Source: UBA8079 sp965205535 (lineage in GTDB: Bacteria; Pseudomonadota; Alphaproteobacteria; UBA6615). From it: a stretch of 64,000 bases of DNA. The position numbers and the translations under genes were made by a program. The first letter of the stretch is position 1. Each line of letters begins with the position of its first letter. This document shows positions 51,205 through 61,147 of this stretch, in pieces. The DNA is taken from contig CBDBHH010000005.1 of the NCBI GenBank assembly GCA_965205535.1, forward strand, positions 1,116,001-1,180,000. The letters are read 5' to 3'. A model generated the notes under the pieces. That model had not been told where the DNA came from. It searched no databases and worked only from the letters and a program-made list of their open reading frames with translations.

Positions 51205-53772
51205 ATGTCACAACGTTACAATTTTCGCGAAGCCGAGCAAAAATGGCAGGCCGCCTGGAACGAGCGCGGCACCTTTGCGGTCGAGGCGGATCCCGCGAAG
51301 CCGAAATATTACGTCCTCGAGATGTTTCCCTATCCGTCCGGGCGGATCCATATGGGGCATCTGCGCTGCTACACGCTGGGCGATGTTGTTGCCCGCTACA
51401 AGCGCGCCCAGGGCTTTAACGTTCTGCACCCGATGGGGTGGGATGCGTTCGGGCTGCCGGCGGAAAACGCGGCGATGGAAAAGGGAGTCCACCCGGCGTC
51501 CTGGACCCATCAGAATATTGCCACCATGCGCGATCAGCTTCAGGCGATGGGCCTGTCCATCGACTGGAGCCGTGAATTTGCAACCTGCGACCCCTCCTAC
51601 TACCGGCACGAACAATCGATGTTCATCGATTTCCTGGCCAAGGACCTCGTCTACCGCCAGGACGGCTGGGTAAACTGGGACCCGGTGGACAATACGGTTC
51701 TTGCCAACGAGCAGGTCATCGACGGAAAGGGCTGGCGTTCGGGGGCGCCCATCGAACGACGACGCCTGTCCCAATGGTTCGGCCGAATCACCGCGTTCAG
51801 CGACGAGCTCCTGACCTCCCTGGAAACCCTCGACCGCTGGCCACCCAAGGTCCGCGCGATGCAGGAAAACTGGATCGGTCGGTCCGAAGGTGCCCATATC
51901 GATTTTGTGTTCACGCAGGATCGCGATGTGCCACTGCGGGTCTACACCACGCGTCCGGATACCATTTTCGGCGCCAGTTTCTGCGCCATCGCTGCCGACC
52001 ATCCACTGGCCGAAGAAGTGTCAAACACCGACCCGAAAGCGGCAGCCTTTATCGAGGAGTGTCGGCAACTCGGTACCAGCGAAGAAGCGATCCAGACCGC
52101 GGACAAGCGCGGATACGACACCGGCCTCCGGGTCAAACACCCGTTTGCCGAGGGCGTCGAGCTCCCGGTCTACATCGCGAACTTCGTGCTGATGGGTTAC
52201 GGCACCGGCGCAATCTTCGGCTGCCCGGCGCATGATCAGCGCGATCTCGATTTCGCCCACGCCTATGGCCTGCCCGTGTTGCCGGTGGTCGTACCCGACG
52301 ATGCGGACCCCAAGACATTCGATGTCGGAACCGAAGCGTTCACCGATAACGGAAAAATCGCGAACTCGGATTTTCTCGATGGCCTGGACGTCGAGGCCGG
52401 CAAACGTGCAGTGATCGATCGTTTGAACGAGGCCGGCCAGGGCGAGGGAACGATAAACTATCGTTTGCGCGACTGGCTGGTGTCACGACAACGCTACTGG
52501 GGCTGCCCGATCCCGGTCATCCATTGCGCGGAGTGCGGGATTGTGCCCGTGCCCAAAAGCGAACTGCCGGTCGTGTTGCCCGAGGACATCGACTTCAAGT
52601 CGCCGGGCAATCCACTCGACAGGCACCCGAGCTGGAAACATGTTGATTGCCCGTCCTGTGGCATACCCGCCGAGCGGGACACGGACACCTTCGACACATT
52701 CATGGATTCGTCCTGGTATTTCGCGCGTTTCTGTTCGCCCGAAGCGGAGACCCCGGTCGCAGAAGACGAAGGCGCCTACTGGCTGCCGGTCGATCAGTAT
52801 ATCGGGGGCATCGAGCACGCGATTCTCCACCTTCTCTACTCGCGGTTCTTTATGCGGGCGATGCGCGACACCGACCATCTGGGCATCGACGAGCCCTTCG
52901 CCGGCCTGTTCACTCAAGGCATGGTCAACCACGCGACCTACCGTGATGACTCCGGCGAGTGGCTGGAGCCGCAGAGTGTCGTGGAAAACGAGGATGGAAG
53001 CTTCGTGCACGCCGACAATGGAGCCGCAGTCTCCGTGGGCCGCATCGAGAAGATGTCCAAATCAAAGAAAAACACGATCGATCCCACAGATGTCATCGCC
53101 GGCTATGGTGCCGACACGGCGCGTTGGTTCATTCTGTCGGATAGCCCGCCCGATCGCGACATGGAGTGGACGGATGCCGGTGTCCAGGGAGCCTTCCGGT
53201 TCGTAAACCGAATATCCCGGCTCATTCTTGATAACGTCGACCGTTTGCCCGCGCCGGACACAGACGCCCCTGGCGGTGGCGACGGCACCGCGGAACTCAG
53301 GCGTGCGGTGCATCAGTCCATTGCCGACGTCACAAATGATCTGGAGAATTTCCACTACAACCGCGCGGTCGCCCACCTCTACGAACTGGTCAATGCGATC
53401 TCCGCGGCAATCAAGAGCGAGGATGTTTCCGGGGTGGCTCTGCGCGAGGCGTTCGAGACGATTGTTCGTTTGATCGGCCCGATGATGCCCCATCTCGCCG
53501 AGGAAATGTGGAAAGCCCTCGGCCGGGACACCCTTATCTGTGATGAGGCCTGGCCTTTCGCCGACACGTCACTGCTTGTTAGTGACAGCGTGACAATGGC
53601 CATTCAGGTGAACGGTAAACTGCGTGGTACGGTTGAGATCGCCATAGACACGGATCAGGAAGCGGTAGAATCCGCCGCCAGGGCCGTCGCGAATGTGGCA
53701 GATTCAATTGGTGATAGTGACGTACGAAAGGTCATTTATGTACCGAACAAACTGGTCAACTTCGTTGTCTAG
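51205..53772 (+). CDS. leuS: Leucyl-tRNA synthetase
   Basis: An 855-residue class Ia synthetase. The HIGH-type motif is FPYPSGRIHMGHLR (residues 47-60), the CP1 editing domain holds the TTRPDTIFG strand, and the KMSKS motif is KMSKSKKNTIDPTD (about residue 617). The C-terminal anticodon-binding and tail domains are present. It charges tRNA-Leu with leucine. Length is normal. The following lptE start overlaps its end by 35 bases, as in other alphaproteobacteria. Confidence 0.98.
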   Translation: MSQRYNFREAEQKWQAAWNERGTFAVEADPAKPKYYVLEMFPYPSGRIHMGHLRCYTLGDVVARYKRAQGFNVLHPMGWDAFGLPAENAAMEKGVHPASWTHQNIATMRDQLQAMGLSIDWSREFATCDPSYYRHEQSMFIDFLAKDLVYRQDGWVNWDPVDNTVLANEQVIDGKGWRSGAPIERRRLSQWFGRITAFSDELLTSLETLDRWPPKVRAMQENWIGRSEGAHIDFVFTQDRDVPLRVYTTRPDTIFGASFCAIAADHPLAEEVSNTDPKAAAFIEECRQLGTSEEAIQTADKRGYDTGLRVKHPFAEGVELPVYIANFVLMGYGTGAIFGCPAHDQRDLDFAHAYGLPVLPVVVPDDADPKTFDVGTEAFTDNGKIANSDFLDGLDVEAGKRAVIDRLNEAGQGEGTINYRLRDWLVSRQRYWGCPIPVIHCAECGIVPVPKSELPVVLPEDIDFKSPGNPLDRHPSWKHVDCPSCGIPAERDTDTFDTFMDSSWYFARFCSPEAETPVAEDEGAYWLPVDQYIGGIEHAILHLLYSRFFMRAMRDTDHLGIDEPFAGLFTQGMVNHATYRDDSGEWLEPQSVVENEDGSFVHADNGAAVSVGRIEKMSKSKKNTIDPTDVIAGYGADTARWFILSDSPPDRDMEWTDAGVQGAFRFVNRISRLILDNVDRLPAPDTDAPGGGDGTAELRRAVHQSIADVTNDLENFHYNRAVAHLYELVNAISAAIKSEDVSGVALREAFETIVRLIGPMMPHLAEEMWKALGRDTLICDEAWPFADTSLLVSDSVTMAIQVNGKLRGTVEIAIDTDQEAVESAARAVANVADSIGDSDVRKVIYVPNKLVNFVV

Positions 53773-54289
53773 GCTCCGTGCTCTTCTGATTGGCGGCTTG
53801 TTTTGTCTGACGGCATGTGGCTTTGAACCGCTATACGGCACTCAGGAAAACGGCACCGCGACCGAAGACTTGCTAAGCCGGGTTTCCGTTTCTCCGATTG
53901 CGGACCGGCCGGGCCAGCTGGTTCGAATCGAGCTGACCAACCGCCTGACGCCAAGACCGGCCCCGACGCCACTTTATGTCCTCTCGGTCGTGCTGAATGA
54001 ATCCAAGCAGGATCTCGCGGTGCGCCGGGATGCCAGCGCCACCCGAGCGAATCTGATTATCACGGCGAATTTCACCCTTACCGCTATCGGGTCCGAGGGC
54101 ACCTTGTTGTCGGGAAACATCCGATCATCGAACGGGTATGACATCCTGACATCGGATTTCGCGACACTTGCGGCCGAGAATGACGCGCGGCGCCGGGGCG
54201 CAAGGGATATTGCCGACGGGATCATCGATCGACTGGCGATTTTCCTGTCCCGGGTCAGCAACCAGAACGCCGCCCCCGCTCGGCGATGA
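53738..54289 (+). CDS. lptE: LPS assembly lipoprotein LptE
   Basis: A 183-residue lipoprotein of the LptE family. The N-terminus has a signal peptide with the lipobox CLTAC followed by GFEPLYG, the alphaproteobacterial LptE hallmark. It anchors and plugs LptD in the outer membrane for LPS delivery. The ATG at 53738 lies in the leuS tail with AAAGG upstream. It overlaps holA by 4 bases. Confidence 0.93.
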   Translation: MYRTNWSTSLSRLRALLIGGLFCLTACGFEPLYGTQENGTATEDLLSRVSVSPIADRPGQLVRIELTNRLTPRPAPTPLYVLSVVLNESKQDLAVRRDASATRANLIITANFTLTAIGSEGTLLSGNIRSSNGYDILTSDFATLAAENDARRRGARDIADGIIDRLAIFLSRVSNQNAAPARR

Positions 54290-55317
54290 AAGTCTCCGCC
54301 GGTCGCGTCGCGGGTTTCGTCGCAAAGCCCGATCCCGGGATAACGGCCATTCTGGTCTATGGACCGAATGCCGGACTGGTACACGAACACTGTGACAGCC
54401 TGGCCCGCAACATCCTCGACGATCCCAATGACCCGTTCCGGGCCGCGGAGCTAACCGGTGCGGCCATCACGGAGACGCCGACGCACCTTGCCGATGAATT
54501 GCTCGCCCTGTCATTCGGTGGCGATCGGCGACTTGTGACCGTCCGCGATGCTACGGATGGACTGACAAAAAGCCTCGAAAGCGCACTCGACGCCGGCGCA
54601 GAAGCAGAGATGAATGCCGTCGCGGTGATCGAGGCGGGCGCATTAACTGGCCGGTCGAGTTTGCGAAAACTCTGCGAAAAGAGAGACGATTGTGTGGCAC
54701 TCCCCTGCTACGCCGACGACGAGGAGGCCCGCGCGCAGCTGGCCCGGCAACTGTTAACCGAAGCGGGCATCGGAATTGACCCGGACGCGCTGCGTACATT
54801 GACCAGTTTTCTCGGAGACGACCGACTCTCCAACCGACGCGAAGTCGAGAAACTTATCCTTTTCGTGGGTCCCGACCAGACCGCAACGGGAGTCGACGTC
54901 CTGGCCGCGGTCGGCGATATCGGTGCCACGACCATGGACGATACGGTTTTTGCGGCCGCGGGCGGCGACATCGGACAGCTGGACCGCGCGATTGAGCGGT
55001 TTTGGGCCGAGGGTGGCGAACCGATTGGCCTGATCCGCGCCACCCAGCGACATTTTCAGCGGCTTCACCGCGTCGCCGGTCAGATCGAAAACGGGGTGCG
55101 ATACGAGGACGCTGCGCGGAAACTTCGCCCACCCGTCTTCTGGAAACAATCCGGACCGTTCCAGCACCAGGCGCGGAACTGGTCGCGTGGCCAGCTCGAA
55201 CTGGCGCTCGCGCGCCTCGGAGAGGCTGAACTCGTGCTCAAGACGACGGGTGTTCCCTCGCATGCCGCGTGTGGGCGCACGCTCTATGCCATCGCCAGCA
55301 TGCGGCGATCGCGATAG
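54286..55317 (+). CDS. holA: DNA polymerase III delta subunit
   Basis: A 343-residue HolA protein. AILVYGPNAGLVHEHCDSLAR near residue 22 is the delta P-loop-like start, with KLCEKRDDCVALPCYADDE and LTSFLGDDRLSNRREVEKL later. It opens the beta clamp during loading. It lies in the leuS-lptE-holA operon and ends convergently with parB, 45 bases apart, where an ATAACCCG/CGGGTTAT inverted repeat (55320-55366) may form a shared stop signal. Confidence 0.95.
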   Translation: MKVSAGRVAGFVAKPDPGITAILVYGPNAGLVHEHCDSLARNILDDPNDPFRAAELTGAAITETPTHLADELLALSFGGDRRLVTVRDATDGLTKSLESALDAGAEAEMNAVAVIEAGALTGRSSLRKLCEKRDDCVALPCYADDEEARAQLARQLLTEAGIGIDPDALRTLTSFLGDDRLSNRREVEKLILFVGPDQTATGVDVLAAVGDIGATTMDDTVFAAAGGDIGQLDRAIERFWAEGGEPIGLIRATQRHFQRLHRVAGQIENGVRYEDAARKLRPPVFWKQSGPFQHQARNWSRGQLELALARLGEAELVLKTTGVPSHAACGRTLYAIASMRRSR

Positions 55318-55319
55318 TC

Positions 55320-55366
55320 ATAACCCGTTGAAAAATAAAAGATACTTGGTTTCTACGCCGGGTTAT
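55320..55366. other. Inverted repeat between holA and parB
   Basis: ATAACCCG (55320-55327) and CGGGTTAT (55359-55366) flank the convergent gene ends with a 31-base loop. There is no good T-run, so bidirectional termination is only a possibility. Confidence 0.4.
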
Positions 55367-56247
55367 ACTTTCCTGTTAAGCCGCTGCAGGACATCGTCGA
55401 GTTGGTCGAAACTTGCGAACTCGATCTCCAGGACACCCTTGCCCGAACTCTCGTCGCCACGGGCGTTGATCGAGACCTTCAGACCAAGGACATCTGACAG
55501 GTCGCGCTCCAGCGCCAGCGTGTCGGTGCTTTTCGACGCTTTCGCTTTCTTCGGTTTCTTCCGGCCGGCGGTCTTGCTGACCCTTCCCTCGATATCGCGC
55601 ACGGTCATGCCGTCCCGCGCGATCTGGCGCGCCAGCTCCACCGCATCTTCGCGCCCGACGAGCGCGCGCGCATGGCCCGCCGTCAGCTCGCCACGATCGA
55701 CCATCTGGCGGACCTCGTCCGGCAATGTGAGCAACCGCAGCTGGTTGGCGATATGGCTGCGGCTTTTGCCCATGGCCTTGGCCAGCGCGTCCTGGGTGTG
55801 GGAGAAATGATCCATCAGGCGCTGGTAACCCTCGGCCTCCTCGATCGGTGAGAGATCTGCCCGCTGGATGTTCTCGATGAGTGCGATCTCGAGCGCCGCC
55901 CTGTCGTCGAGCTCACGGATAATAACCGGGACATCGTGCAGCTTCGCACGCTGTGCGGCACGCCAGCGTCGTTCTCCGGCGATAATCTCGTACAGATCTG
56001 CCTGTACCGGATCGCGTCGTACCAGGATCGGTTGCAGGATGCCCTTCTCGCGGATGGACTCGACGAGCGATTCAAGTTCGGCCTCGTCGAAATTCGTGCG
56101 CGGCTGAAACCGCCCGGGGTGGAGTTGCTCGATCGGCAGCTCACGCGCCGGCCGGGCCTTGTCCAGCTCCTGATAGTCTTCGCCGTCATCACCCAGAAGT
56201 GCCGACAGGCCGCGGCCGAGGCGCGGGCGCGAGGTGGGCTCGTTCAT
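55363..56247 (-). CDS. parB: Chromosome partitioning protein ParB
   Basis: A 294-residue ParB. LGRGLSALLGDD at the N-terminus is the ParA-interacting segment; the CTP-binding region has IAGERRWRAAQRAKLHDVPVI and ENIQRADLSPIEEAEGYQRLM, followed by the helix-turn-helix MGKSRSHIANQLRLLTLP that binds parS. The C-terminal dimer domain ends in DQLDDVLQRL. It loads as a CTP-gated clamp at the parS sites seen at 57649 and 59758. It overlaps parA by 4 bases. Confidence 0.97.
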   Translation of the reverse strand: MNEPTSRPRLGRGLSALLGDDGEDYQELDKARPARELPIEQLHPGRFQPRTNFDEAELESLVESIREKGILQPILVRRDPVQADLYEIIAGERRWRAAQRAKLHDVPVIIRELDDRAALEIALIENIQRADLSPIEEAEGYQRLMDHFSHTQDALAKAMGKSRSHIANQLRLLTLPDEVRQMVDRGELTAGHARALVGREDAVELARQIARDGMTVRDIEGRVSKTAGRKKPKKAKASKSTDTLALERDLSDVLGLKVSINARGDESSGKGVLEIEFASFDQLDDVLQRLNRKV

Positions 56248-57101
56248 TCGGCGGCCTCCCCGATCGGCCCGATGCCTTCGCGGCGCAGCAGCTCGGCCGC
56301 AAGCCGGGCGTAGGCCTGGGCGCCGGAGCAGGCCAAATCGTAAACCAGGGCCGGCTTCCCATAGGACGGCGCCTCGGAAAGGCGCACGTTGCGCGGAATG
56401 ACCGTCTTGTAGACCCGGTCGCTAAAATGCGCCCGGACATCGGCCTCGACCGAACGACAGAGATTGTTACGCCCGTCATGCATCGTCAGCACGATGCCCT
56501 GAATATCCAGGTTCTCGTTGTAGGCACGGCGAATACGCTCGATAGACTTCATCAGCCGGGTCATGCCCTCGAGCGCAAAATACTCGCACTGGAGGGGCAC
56601 AAGGACTGAATCTGCCGCCACCAGCGCATTGATCGTCAGCAGGCCGAGCGCCGGCGGGCAGTCGATAAGGACATAGTCGTACCGGCCAAGGACCGGCGAC
56701 ATGGCCTCGCGAAGGCGGGACTCCCGGTGGGGGATATCAATCAGCTCGATTTCCGCGCCGGCGAGGTCGGCAGATGCGGGGGCGACATCGAGGCCCGGAA
56801 TATCGGTCCGGCAAATCATATCCTCGAAACGCAGGCCACCAATCAGCACGTCATACACATCTGTTTCATATTCTGAAACACCCAGGCCGGTGGACGCGTT
56901 TCCCTGGGGGTCCAGATCGACCACCAGGACGCTCTGGCCGCACGCGGCCAATCCGGTCGCGAGGTTGATGGCGGTGGTGGTTTTGCCGACCCCGCCCTTC
57001 TGGTTGGCGACAGCGATGGTGCGTGTACCCCGCGCTCGTGCTGGGCCTTCGGGCATAAACGGGCCCGCGGTCGGGCGGTCGATGATGCGATGATCAGACA
57101 C
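56244..57101 (-). CDS. parA: Chromosome partitioning ATPase ParA
   Basis: A 285-residue ParA/Soj ATPase with the deviant Walker A ANQKGGVGKTTTAINLA, the VVDLDPQGNASTGLG motif and LIDCPPALGLLTINAL. It forms ATP-dependent gradients that move ParB-bound origins. The start is GTG at 57101, overlapping the rsmG stop by 8 bases. The N-terminal 25 residues precede the typical core and resemble those of other Rhodospirillales ParA proteins. Confidence 0.97.
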   Translation of the reverse strand: MSDHRIIDRPTAGPFMPEGPARARGTRTIAVANQKGGVGKTTTAINLATGLAACGQSVLVVDLDPQGNASTGLGVSEYETDVYDVLIGGLRFEDMICRTDIPGLDVAPASADLAGAEIELIDIPHRESRLREAMSPVLGRYDYVLIDCPPALGLLTINALVAADSVLVPLQCEYFALEGMTRLMKSIERIRRAYNENLDIQGIVLTMHDGRNNLCRSVEADVRAHFSDRVYKTVIPRNVRLSEAPSYGKPALVYDLACSGAQAYARLAAELLRREGIGPIGEAAE

Positions 57102-57744
57102 GGGATAGGTTCCTTATCTTGAGCACCGTGCCACTCGGATCCGACAGGCTTGGGTGCTGCTCCACTTCCATATTCCAGTTTTCGCTCGCGTCGGTCAATT
57201 CGTCATCGAGGCGTGTGCCCTTGAGGAAAAGACCATATCCATCGGGCTTCATGAGCCCCTCGGCATTTCGGAGAAGATCGGACAGGGGTGCAAGCGCCCT
57301 GGCGACAACGACATCGAACGGCTCAACATCGAGGCTCTCGATCCGGCCCTCAACGATCTCGGCGTTTGCATCGGTAAGGCGGCGGACTTCGCGAAGAAAC
57401 GCACATTTGCGACCATCGGACTCGGCCAGAACCACACGGGCACCGGTGACGATTGAGAGAGCAAGCCCGGGAAAACCGGCGCCGCTGCCCATGTCCAGGA
57501 CCCGCTTGTCCGGGGGAACCCGCCGGGCAAGCTGGACGGAATCGAGGAAATGGCGCCGCCACATATCATCCAGGGAATTGTTGGAGACCAGATTGATCCG
57601 AGGCTGCCAGGCCTGCAAAGTTTCGGCGTAGAGGTCGATCCGAGACAATGTTTCACGTGAAACATGCGGTGCCCCCGCATCTGTCACGAACGCGGCGAAT
57701 TCATCGCGGGTCATCGGAATAGATGTGGGGGCGCCGTAATTCAT
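57094..57744 (-). CDS. rsmG: 16S rRNA (guanine-N7) methyltransferase RsmG
   Basis: A 216-residue RsmG (GidB). VLDMGSGAGFPGLALSI is the SAM site, and the family segment INLVSNNSLDDMWRRHFLDS precedes it. It methylates G527 (E. coli numbering) of 16S rRNA. Its codons 27-33 (HVSRET) contain a perfect parS site in the coding sequence. It lies downstream of mnmG, 24 bases away, and overlaps parA by 8 bases. Confidence 0.97.
   Translation of the reverse strand: MNYGAPTSIPMTRDEFAAFVTDAGAPHVSRETLSRIDLYAETLQAWQPRINLVSNNSLDDMWRRHFLDSVQLARRVPPDKRVLDMGSGAGFPGLALSIVTGARVVLAESDGRKCAFLREVRRLTDANAEIVEGRIESLDVEPFDVVVARALAPLSDLLRNAEGLMKPDGYGLFLKGTRLDDELTDASENWNMEVEQHPSLSDPSGTVLKIRNLSRV
57649..57664. promoter_or_regulatory. 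parS site inside rsmG
   Basis: TGTTTCACGTGAAACA is the exact 16-base consensus parS palindrome bound by ParB. It is contained in rsmG, encoding VSRET. Confidence 0.97.
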
Positions 57745-57768
57745 GCGATCCCTATAGCAAGGAAGCGC

Positions 57769-59679
57769 CTAGGCACCAACCACAATATGTTGGGCACTAC
57801 CTTCGTTTTTCTTGTGTTTATGCTTCACAAACCGCAGCAAAACCACCAGCGCTGCCGGTGTGACCCCGGGCACGCGCCCGGCCTGGCCCAAGGTCGCCGG
57901 ACGTAACCGGCCGAGCTTCTCCGCAATCTCGTTCGACAGGCCGGGCACGCCGCGATAGTCGAAATCGTCGGGCAGCGCCAGCGCCTCGTCGCGCCGATAG
58001 GCTTCCACGTCGGCCGCCTGGCGATCGAGATAGCGCGCATACTTCGCCTCGATCTCCATGGTTGCGCGGATCGGTACGGGGACCTCCGCCAGCGCAGGCC
58101 AGATTTCCACCGCCTGCTCGAAGTCCGTATCGGGCATGGTCAGAAGGTCGAAACCGGTTCGCCTGACCCCGTCGCGGTTTATCTGTATCCCGTACTGGGC
58201 AAGGGCATCGGGAGTTGCGTTGACGGACTCGAGTTGTGCGCGCGCCCGGGACAGCGCCTCCGCCTTGCGCTCGAACAGCTGCGCTCGCGCCGCCCCGACG
58301 CAGCCAATCTCGACCCCGAGACGGGTCAGGCGCTGGTCCGCATTGTCGGCGCGCAGTAGGAGCCGATACTCGGCCCGAGAGGTAAACATCCGGTACGGCT
58401 CGTCTGCCCCCCGGGTGATCAGGTCGTCGACCATCACGCCGATATAGGATTGGGCGCGATCGGGCTGAAAACGCTTGGTGTCGCCCGACGCCTTCAGCGC
58501 GGCATTGATTCCCGCCACCAGCCCCTGCCCCGCGGCCTCTTCATACCCGGTAGTGCCATTGATCTGACCTGCCAGGAACAGCCCGGAAATCCGCCTCGTT
58601 TCCAAAGTAGTGCCTAGCTCGCGCGGATCCACGTAATCATATTCGATGGCGTAGCCCGGTCGCAGCACGCTGGCGTTTTCAAGGCCCGGAATCGCCTTCA
58701 GCATCGCCAGCTGGACATCCTCCGGCAGGGACGTGGAAATACCGTTGGGATAGACCGTGTCGTCGTCCAGCCCCTCGGGCTCGAGGAAAATCTGGTGGCG
58801 CTGCTTGTCGGCGAAACGCACGACCTTGTCCTCGATCGACGGGCAATAGCGCGGGCCGCCGCTCTCGATCTGGCCGGAGTAGATCGGCGCGCGGTCCAGA
58901 TTTGCGCGGATCAGATCATGGGCCTCGGGTGTTGTGTGGGTGATATGGCAGTCGATCTGCGGTGTGGTGATCCCGTCTGTCATATACGAGAAAGGCACCG
59001 GCGGCGTATCGCCGGGTTGCCGGTCCAGGCCGTCCCAGTCGATGGTCCGGCCATCCAGGCGCGGCGGGGTTCCTGTTTTCAGCCGCCCGAGCACGAAACC
59101 CGCAGCCTCCAGGGTCTTCGAGAGCCCCATCGATGGCGCCTCGCCGAACCGGCCGGCCGGCGTCTGCTTCTCGCCGATATGTATGACGCCACGCAGGAAA
59201 GTGCCCGTCGTCAGCACCACGCACCCGGCGGTGATCTCCCGCCCGTCTGATAGCACCACGCCCGTGGTGCGGCCTTCCTCATCCAGCGTCAGGTCGTCGA
59301 CGCCCGCGCCGAGTATTTCGAGATTATCCTGTTCAGCCAAAATGTCCTGGATCGCCTGACGGTAGAGCTTACGGTCCGCCTGGGCGCGGGGCCCCCACAC
59401 AGCGGGACCCTTGGTCCGGTTGAGCATCCGGAACTGGATGCCACCCCGGTCGATGGCGCGGCCCATGATCCCGTCCAACGCGTCGATCTCGCGTACGAGA
59501 TGCCCCTTGCCCAACCCGCCGATCGCGGGATTGCACGACATCTCGCCGATGGTCTCGAGCTTGTGGGTGACCAGCAGGGTAGACGCGCCAACCCGCGCGG
59601 ACGCCGCAGCGGCCTCGCAGCCGGCATGGCCACCGCCGATCACGATCACGTCGTAAGTCCTGGCATCCGGATTGTTCAT
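57769..59679 (-). CDS. mnmG: tRNA uridine-5-carboxymethylaminomethyl modification enzyme MnmG
   Basis: A 636-residue MnmG (GidA). The FAD motif VIVIGGGHAGCEAAAA lies near residue 12, with the conserved CNPAIGGLGKGHLVREIDALDG and the C-terminal helical domain for MnmE contact. With MnmE it makes cmnm5U34 on several tRNAs. The ATG at 59679 is chosen; a longer opening to 59757 reaches into the second parS region and is not conserved. Confidence 0.97.
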   Translation of the reverse strand: MNNPDARTYDVIVIGGGHAGCEAAAASARVGASTLLVTHKLETIGEMSCNPAIGGLGKGHLVREIDALDGIMGRAIDRGGIQFRMLNRTKGPAVWGPRAQADRKLYRQAIQDILAEQDNLEILGAGVDDLTLDEEGRTTGVVLSDGREITAGCVVLTTGTFLRGVIHIGEKQTPAGRFGEAPSMGLSKTLEAAGFVLGRLKTGTPPRLDGRTIDWDGLDRQPGDTPPVPFSYMTDGITTPQIDCHITHTTPEAHDLIRANLDRAPIYSGQIESGGPRYCPSIEDKVVRFADKQRHQIFLEPEGLDDDTVYPNGISTSLPEDVQLAMLKAIPGLENASVLRPGYAIEYDYVDPRELGTTLETRRISGLFLAGQINGTTGYEEAAGQGLVAGINAALKASGDTKRFQPDRAQSYIGVMVDDLITRGADEPYRMFTSRAEYRLLLRADNADQRLTRLGVEIGCVGAARAQLFERKAEALSRARAQLESVNATPDALAQYGIQINRDGVRRTGFDLLTMPDTDFEQAVEIWPALAEVPVPIRATMEIEAKYARYLDRQAADVEAYRRDEALALPDDFDYRGVPGLSNEIAEKLGRLRPATLGQAGRVPGVTPAALVVLLRFVKHKHKKNEGSAQHIVVGA

Positions 59680-59757
59680 TGCGCGCGCTATGTAGGCCCT
59701 GTAGCTCGGCCTGTCAAAGCAAGCGGCGTATGACCGGTCGGAACCGCCGAAATCCAA

Positions 59758-59773
59758 TGTTTCACGTGAAACA
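59758..59773. promoter_or_regulatory. parS site between mnmE and mnmG
   Basis: A second perfect TGTTTCACGTGAAACA lies in the 111-bp gap between mnmE and mnmG, 2.1 kb from the first. Confidence 0.97.
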
Positions 59774-59790
59774 TTCGCGCCCGGGTTTGT

Positions 59791-61140
59791 CTATTTACCA
59801 ATGCAGAAATCCCGAAAAACCGTGTCCAGGATCTCGTCTATATCCACCCGGCCGGTGATCCGCCCAAGTGCGCGTAGCGCGACGCGCGCATCCTCGGCCG
59901 CGAGCTCAGGGTAGGGCGCGTCGGTTACGTTCGACAGGGCCGCGTTCGCGTCGACCAGCGCCTCCCGGTGGCGCTGCCGTGTCGGCAACGGCGCCTCTGT
60001 GGCATCGAGGCGCGCACGAACATAACCGGTCAGGTGCGACAGCAAATCCTCGAGCCCAGCGCCGGTCTCGGCCGACACCAGCAATGGTTTCATACCGTCG
60101 GGCAATTCCAGTGGGCTGTATGTTCCTTTCACCAAATCGGTCTTGTTGACGACGACAATCGCCTCGCCGGTGATCAGGCCACGCACGCGCTCGGGCAGCG
60201 TATTATCAGTCGCGTCGAGGATGACCAGGCGCAGGGCGGCACCTGCGGCCCGCTGTTCGGCACGCCTGACACCTTCGGCCTCGATATCGTCCGAGGCCTC
60301 ACGGAGGCCCGCCGTATCCGAGACCGTGACCGCAAACCCGCCGAGATTGAGCTGCACTTCGATCACATCGCGGGTCGTACCTGCGACCTCGGAAATTATG
60401 GCCACATCACGTTTGGCTAAGTAATTGATTATGCTAGATTTTCCAACATTCGGCGCGCCAAGTATGACTATCGGGAAGCCACTGCGGATTTGTTCACCCC
60501 GATCCGCACCTACAATATGTTGTGCTATCTCCGCATTCAGCGCCGAAATTCTTTCTTCCGTCGCGGCCCTCAGGCCTTCCGGCAGCTCCTCATCAGAGAA
60601 ATCGATTTCGGCCTCTGCGTAACCCATCAGATCGATCAGGCGCTGGCGCCACCCCTCATAGAGGTCCGCCAGCGCCCCGTCATACTGACGCAACGCCAAG
60701 CGCCGCTGGGCGTCGGTCTGGGCCGCCACGAGGTCTGCCAGGCCTTCCGCCGCGGTCAGATCGAGCTTGCCGTTCTCGAATGCGCGCCGGGTAAATTCGC
60801 CCGGTTCGGCGTGGCGGGCCAGGCCGGTGTCAGAAATCGCCTCTAAGACCGCCGCAAGCACCGCGCGCCCACCATGCACATGCAGCTCGGCGACGTCCTC
60901 GCCGGTAAAGCTACCCGGCGCGGGAAACCGCAAGACCAGCGCCTGATCGATAACGGGGCCATCGCCACCGAGCTTGTGCAGGGCGGCATAGCGGGCTTCG
61001 GGCAACGGCGAGACGCCGAGCGAGGTCAGCAGCGCATCGGCCTGGGGACCGGAGATGCGCACGACCGAGACACCGGCCAGCCCCGCGCCACTCGAGAGCG
61101 CGTAGATCGTGTCGGATATTTTGTCTGTCGAGGAGCCCAA
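59791..61140 (-). CDS. mnmE: tRNA modification GTPase MnmE
   Basis: A 449-residue MnmE. The N-terminal tetrahydrofolate-binding domain begins DTIYALSSGAGLAGVSVVRISG; the G domain has G1 GAPNVGKSSI, G3 DTAGLREA and G4 NKTD; the C-terminus ends with the conserved FCIGK, whose Cys is a family hallmark. It acts with MnmG on U34 of tRNA. It leads the mnmE-mnmG-rsmG-parA-parB minus-strand block. Confidence 0.97.
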   Translation of the reverse strand: MGSSTDKISDTIYALSSGAGLAGVSVVRISGPQADALLTSLGVSPLPEARYAALHKLGGDGPVIDQALVLRFPAPGSFTGEDVAELHVHGGRAVLAAVLEAISDTGLARHAEPGEFTRRAFENGKLDLTAAEGLADLVAAQTDAQRRLALRQYDGALADLYEGWRQRLIDLMGYAEAEIDFSDEELPEGLRAATEERISALNAEIAQHIVGADRGEQIRSGFPIVILGAPNVGKSSIINYLAKRDVAIISEVAGTTRDVIEVQLNLGGFAVTVSDTAGLREASDDIEAEGVRRAEQRAAGAALRLVILDATDNTLPERVRGLITGEAIVVVNKTDLVKGTYSPLELPDGMKPLLVSAETGAGLEDLLSHLTGYVRARLDATEAPLPTRQRHREALVDANAALSNVTDAPYPELAAEDARVALRALGRITGRVDIDEILDTVFRDFCIGK

Positions 61141-61147
61141 GGCGGTA

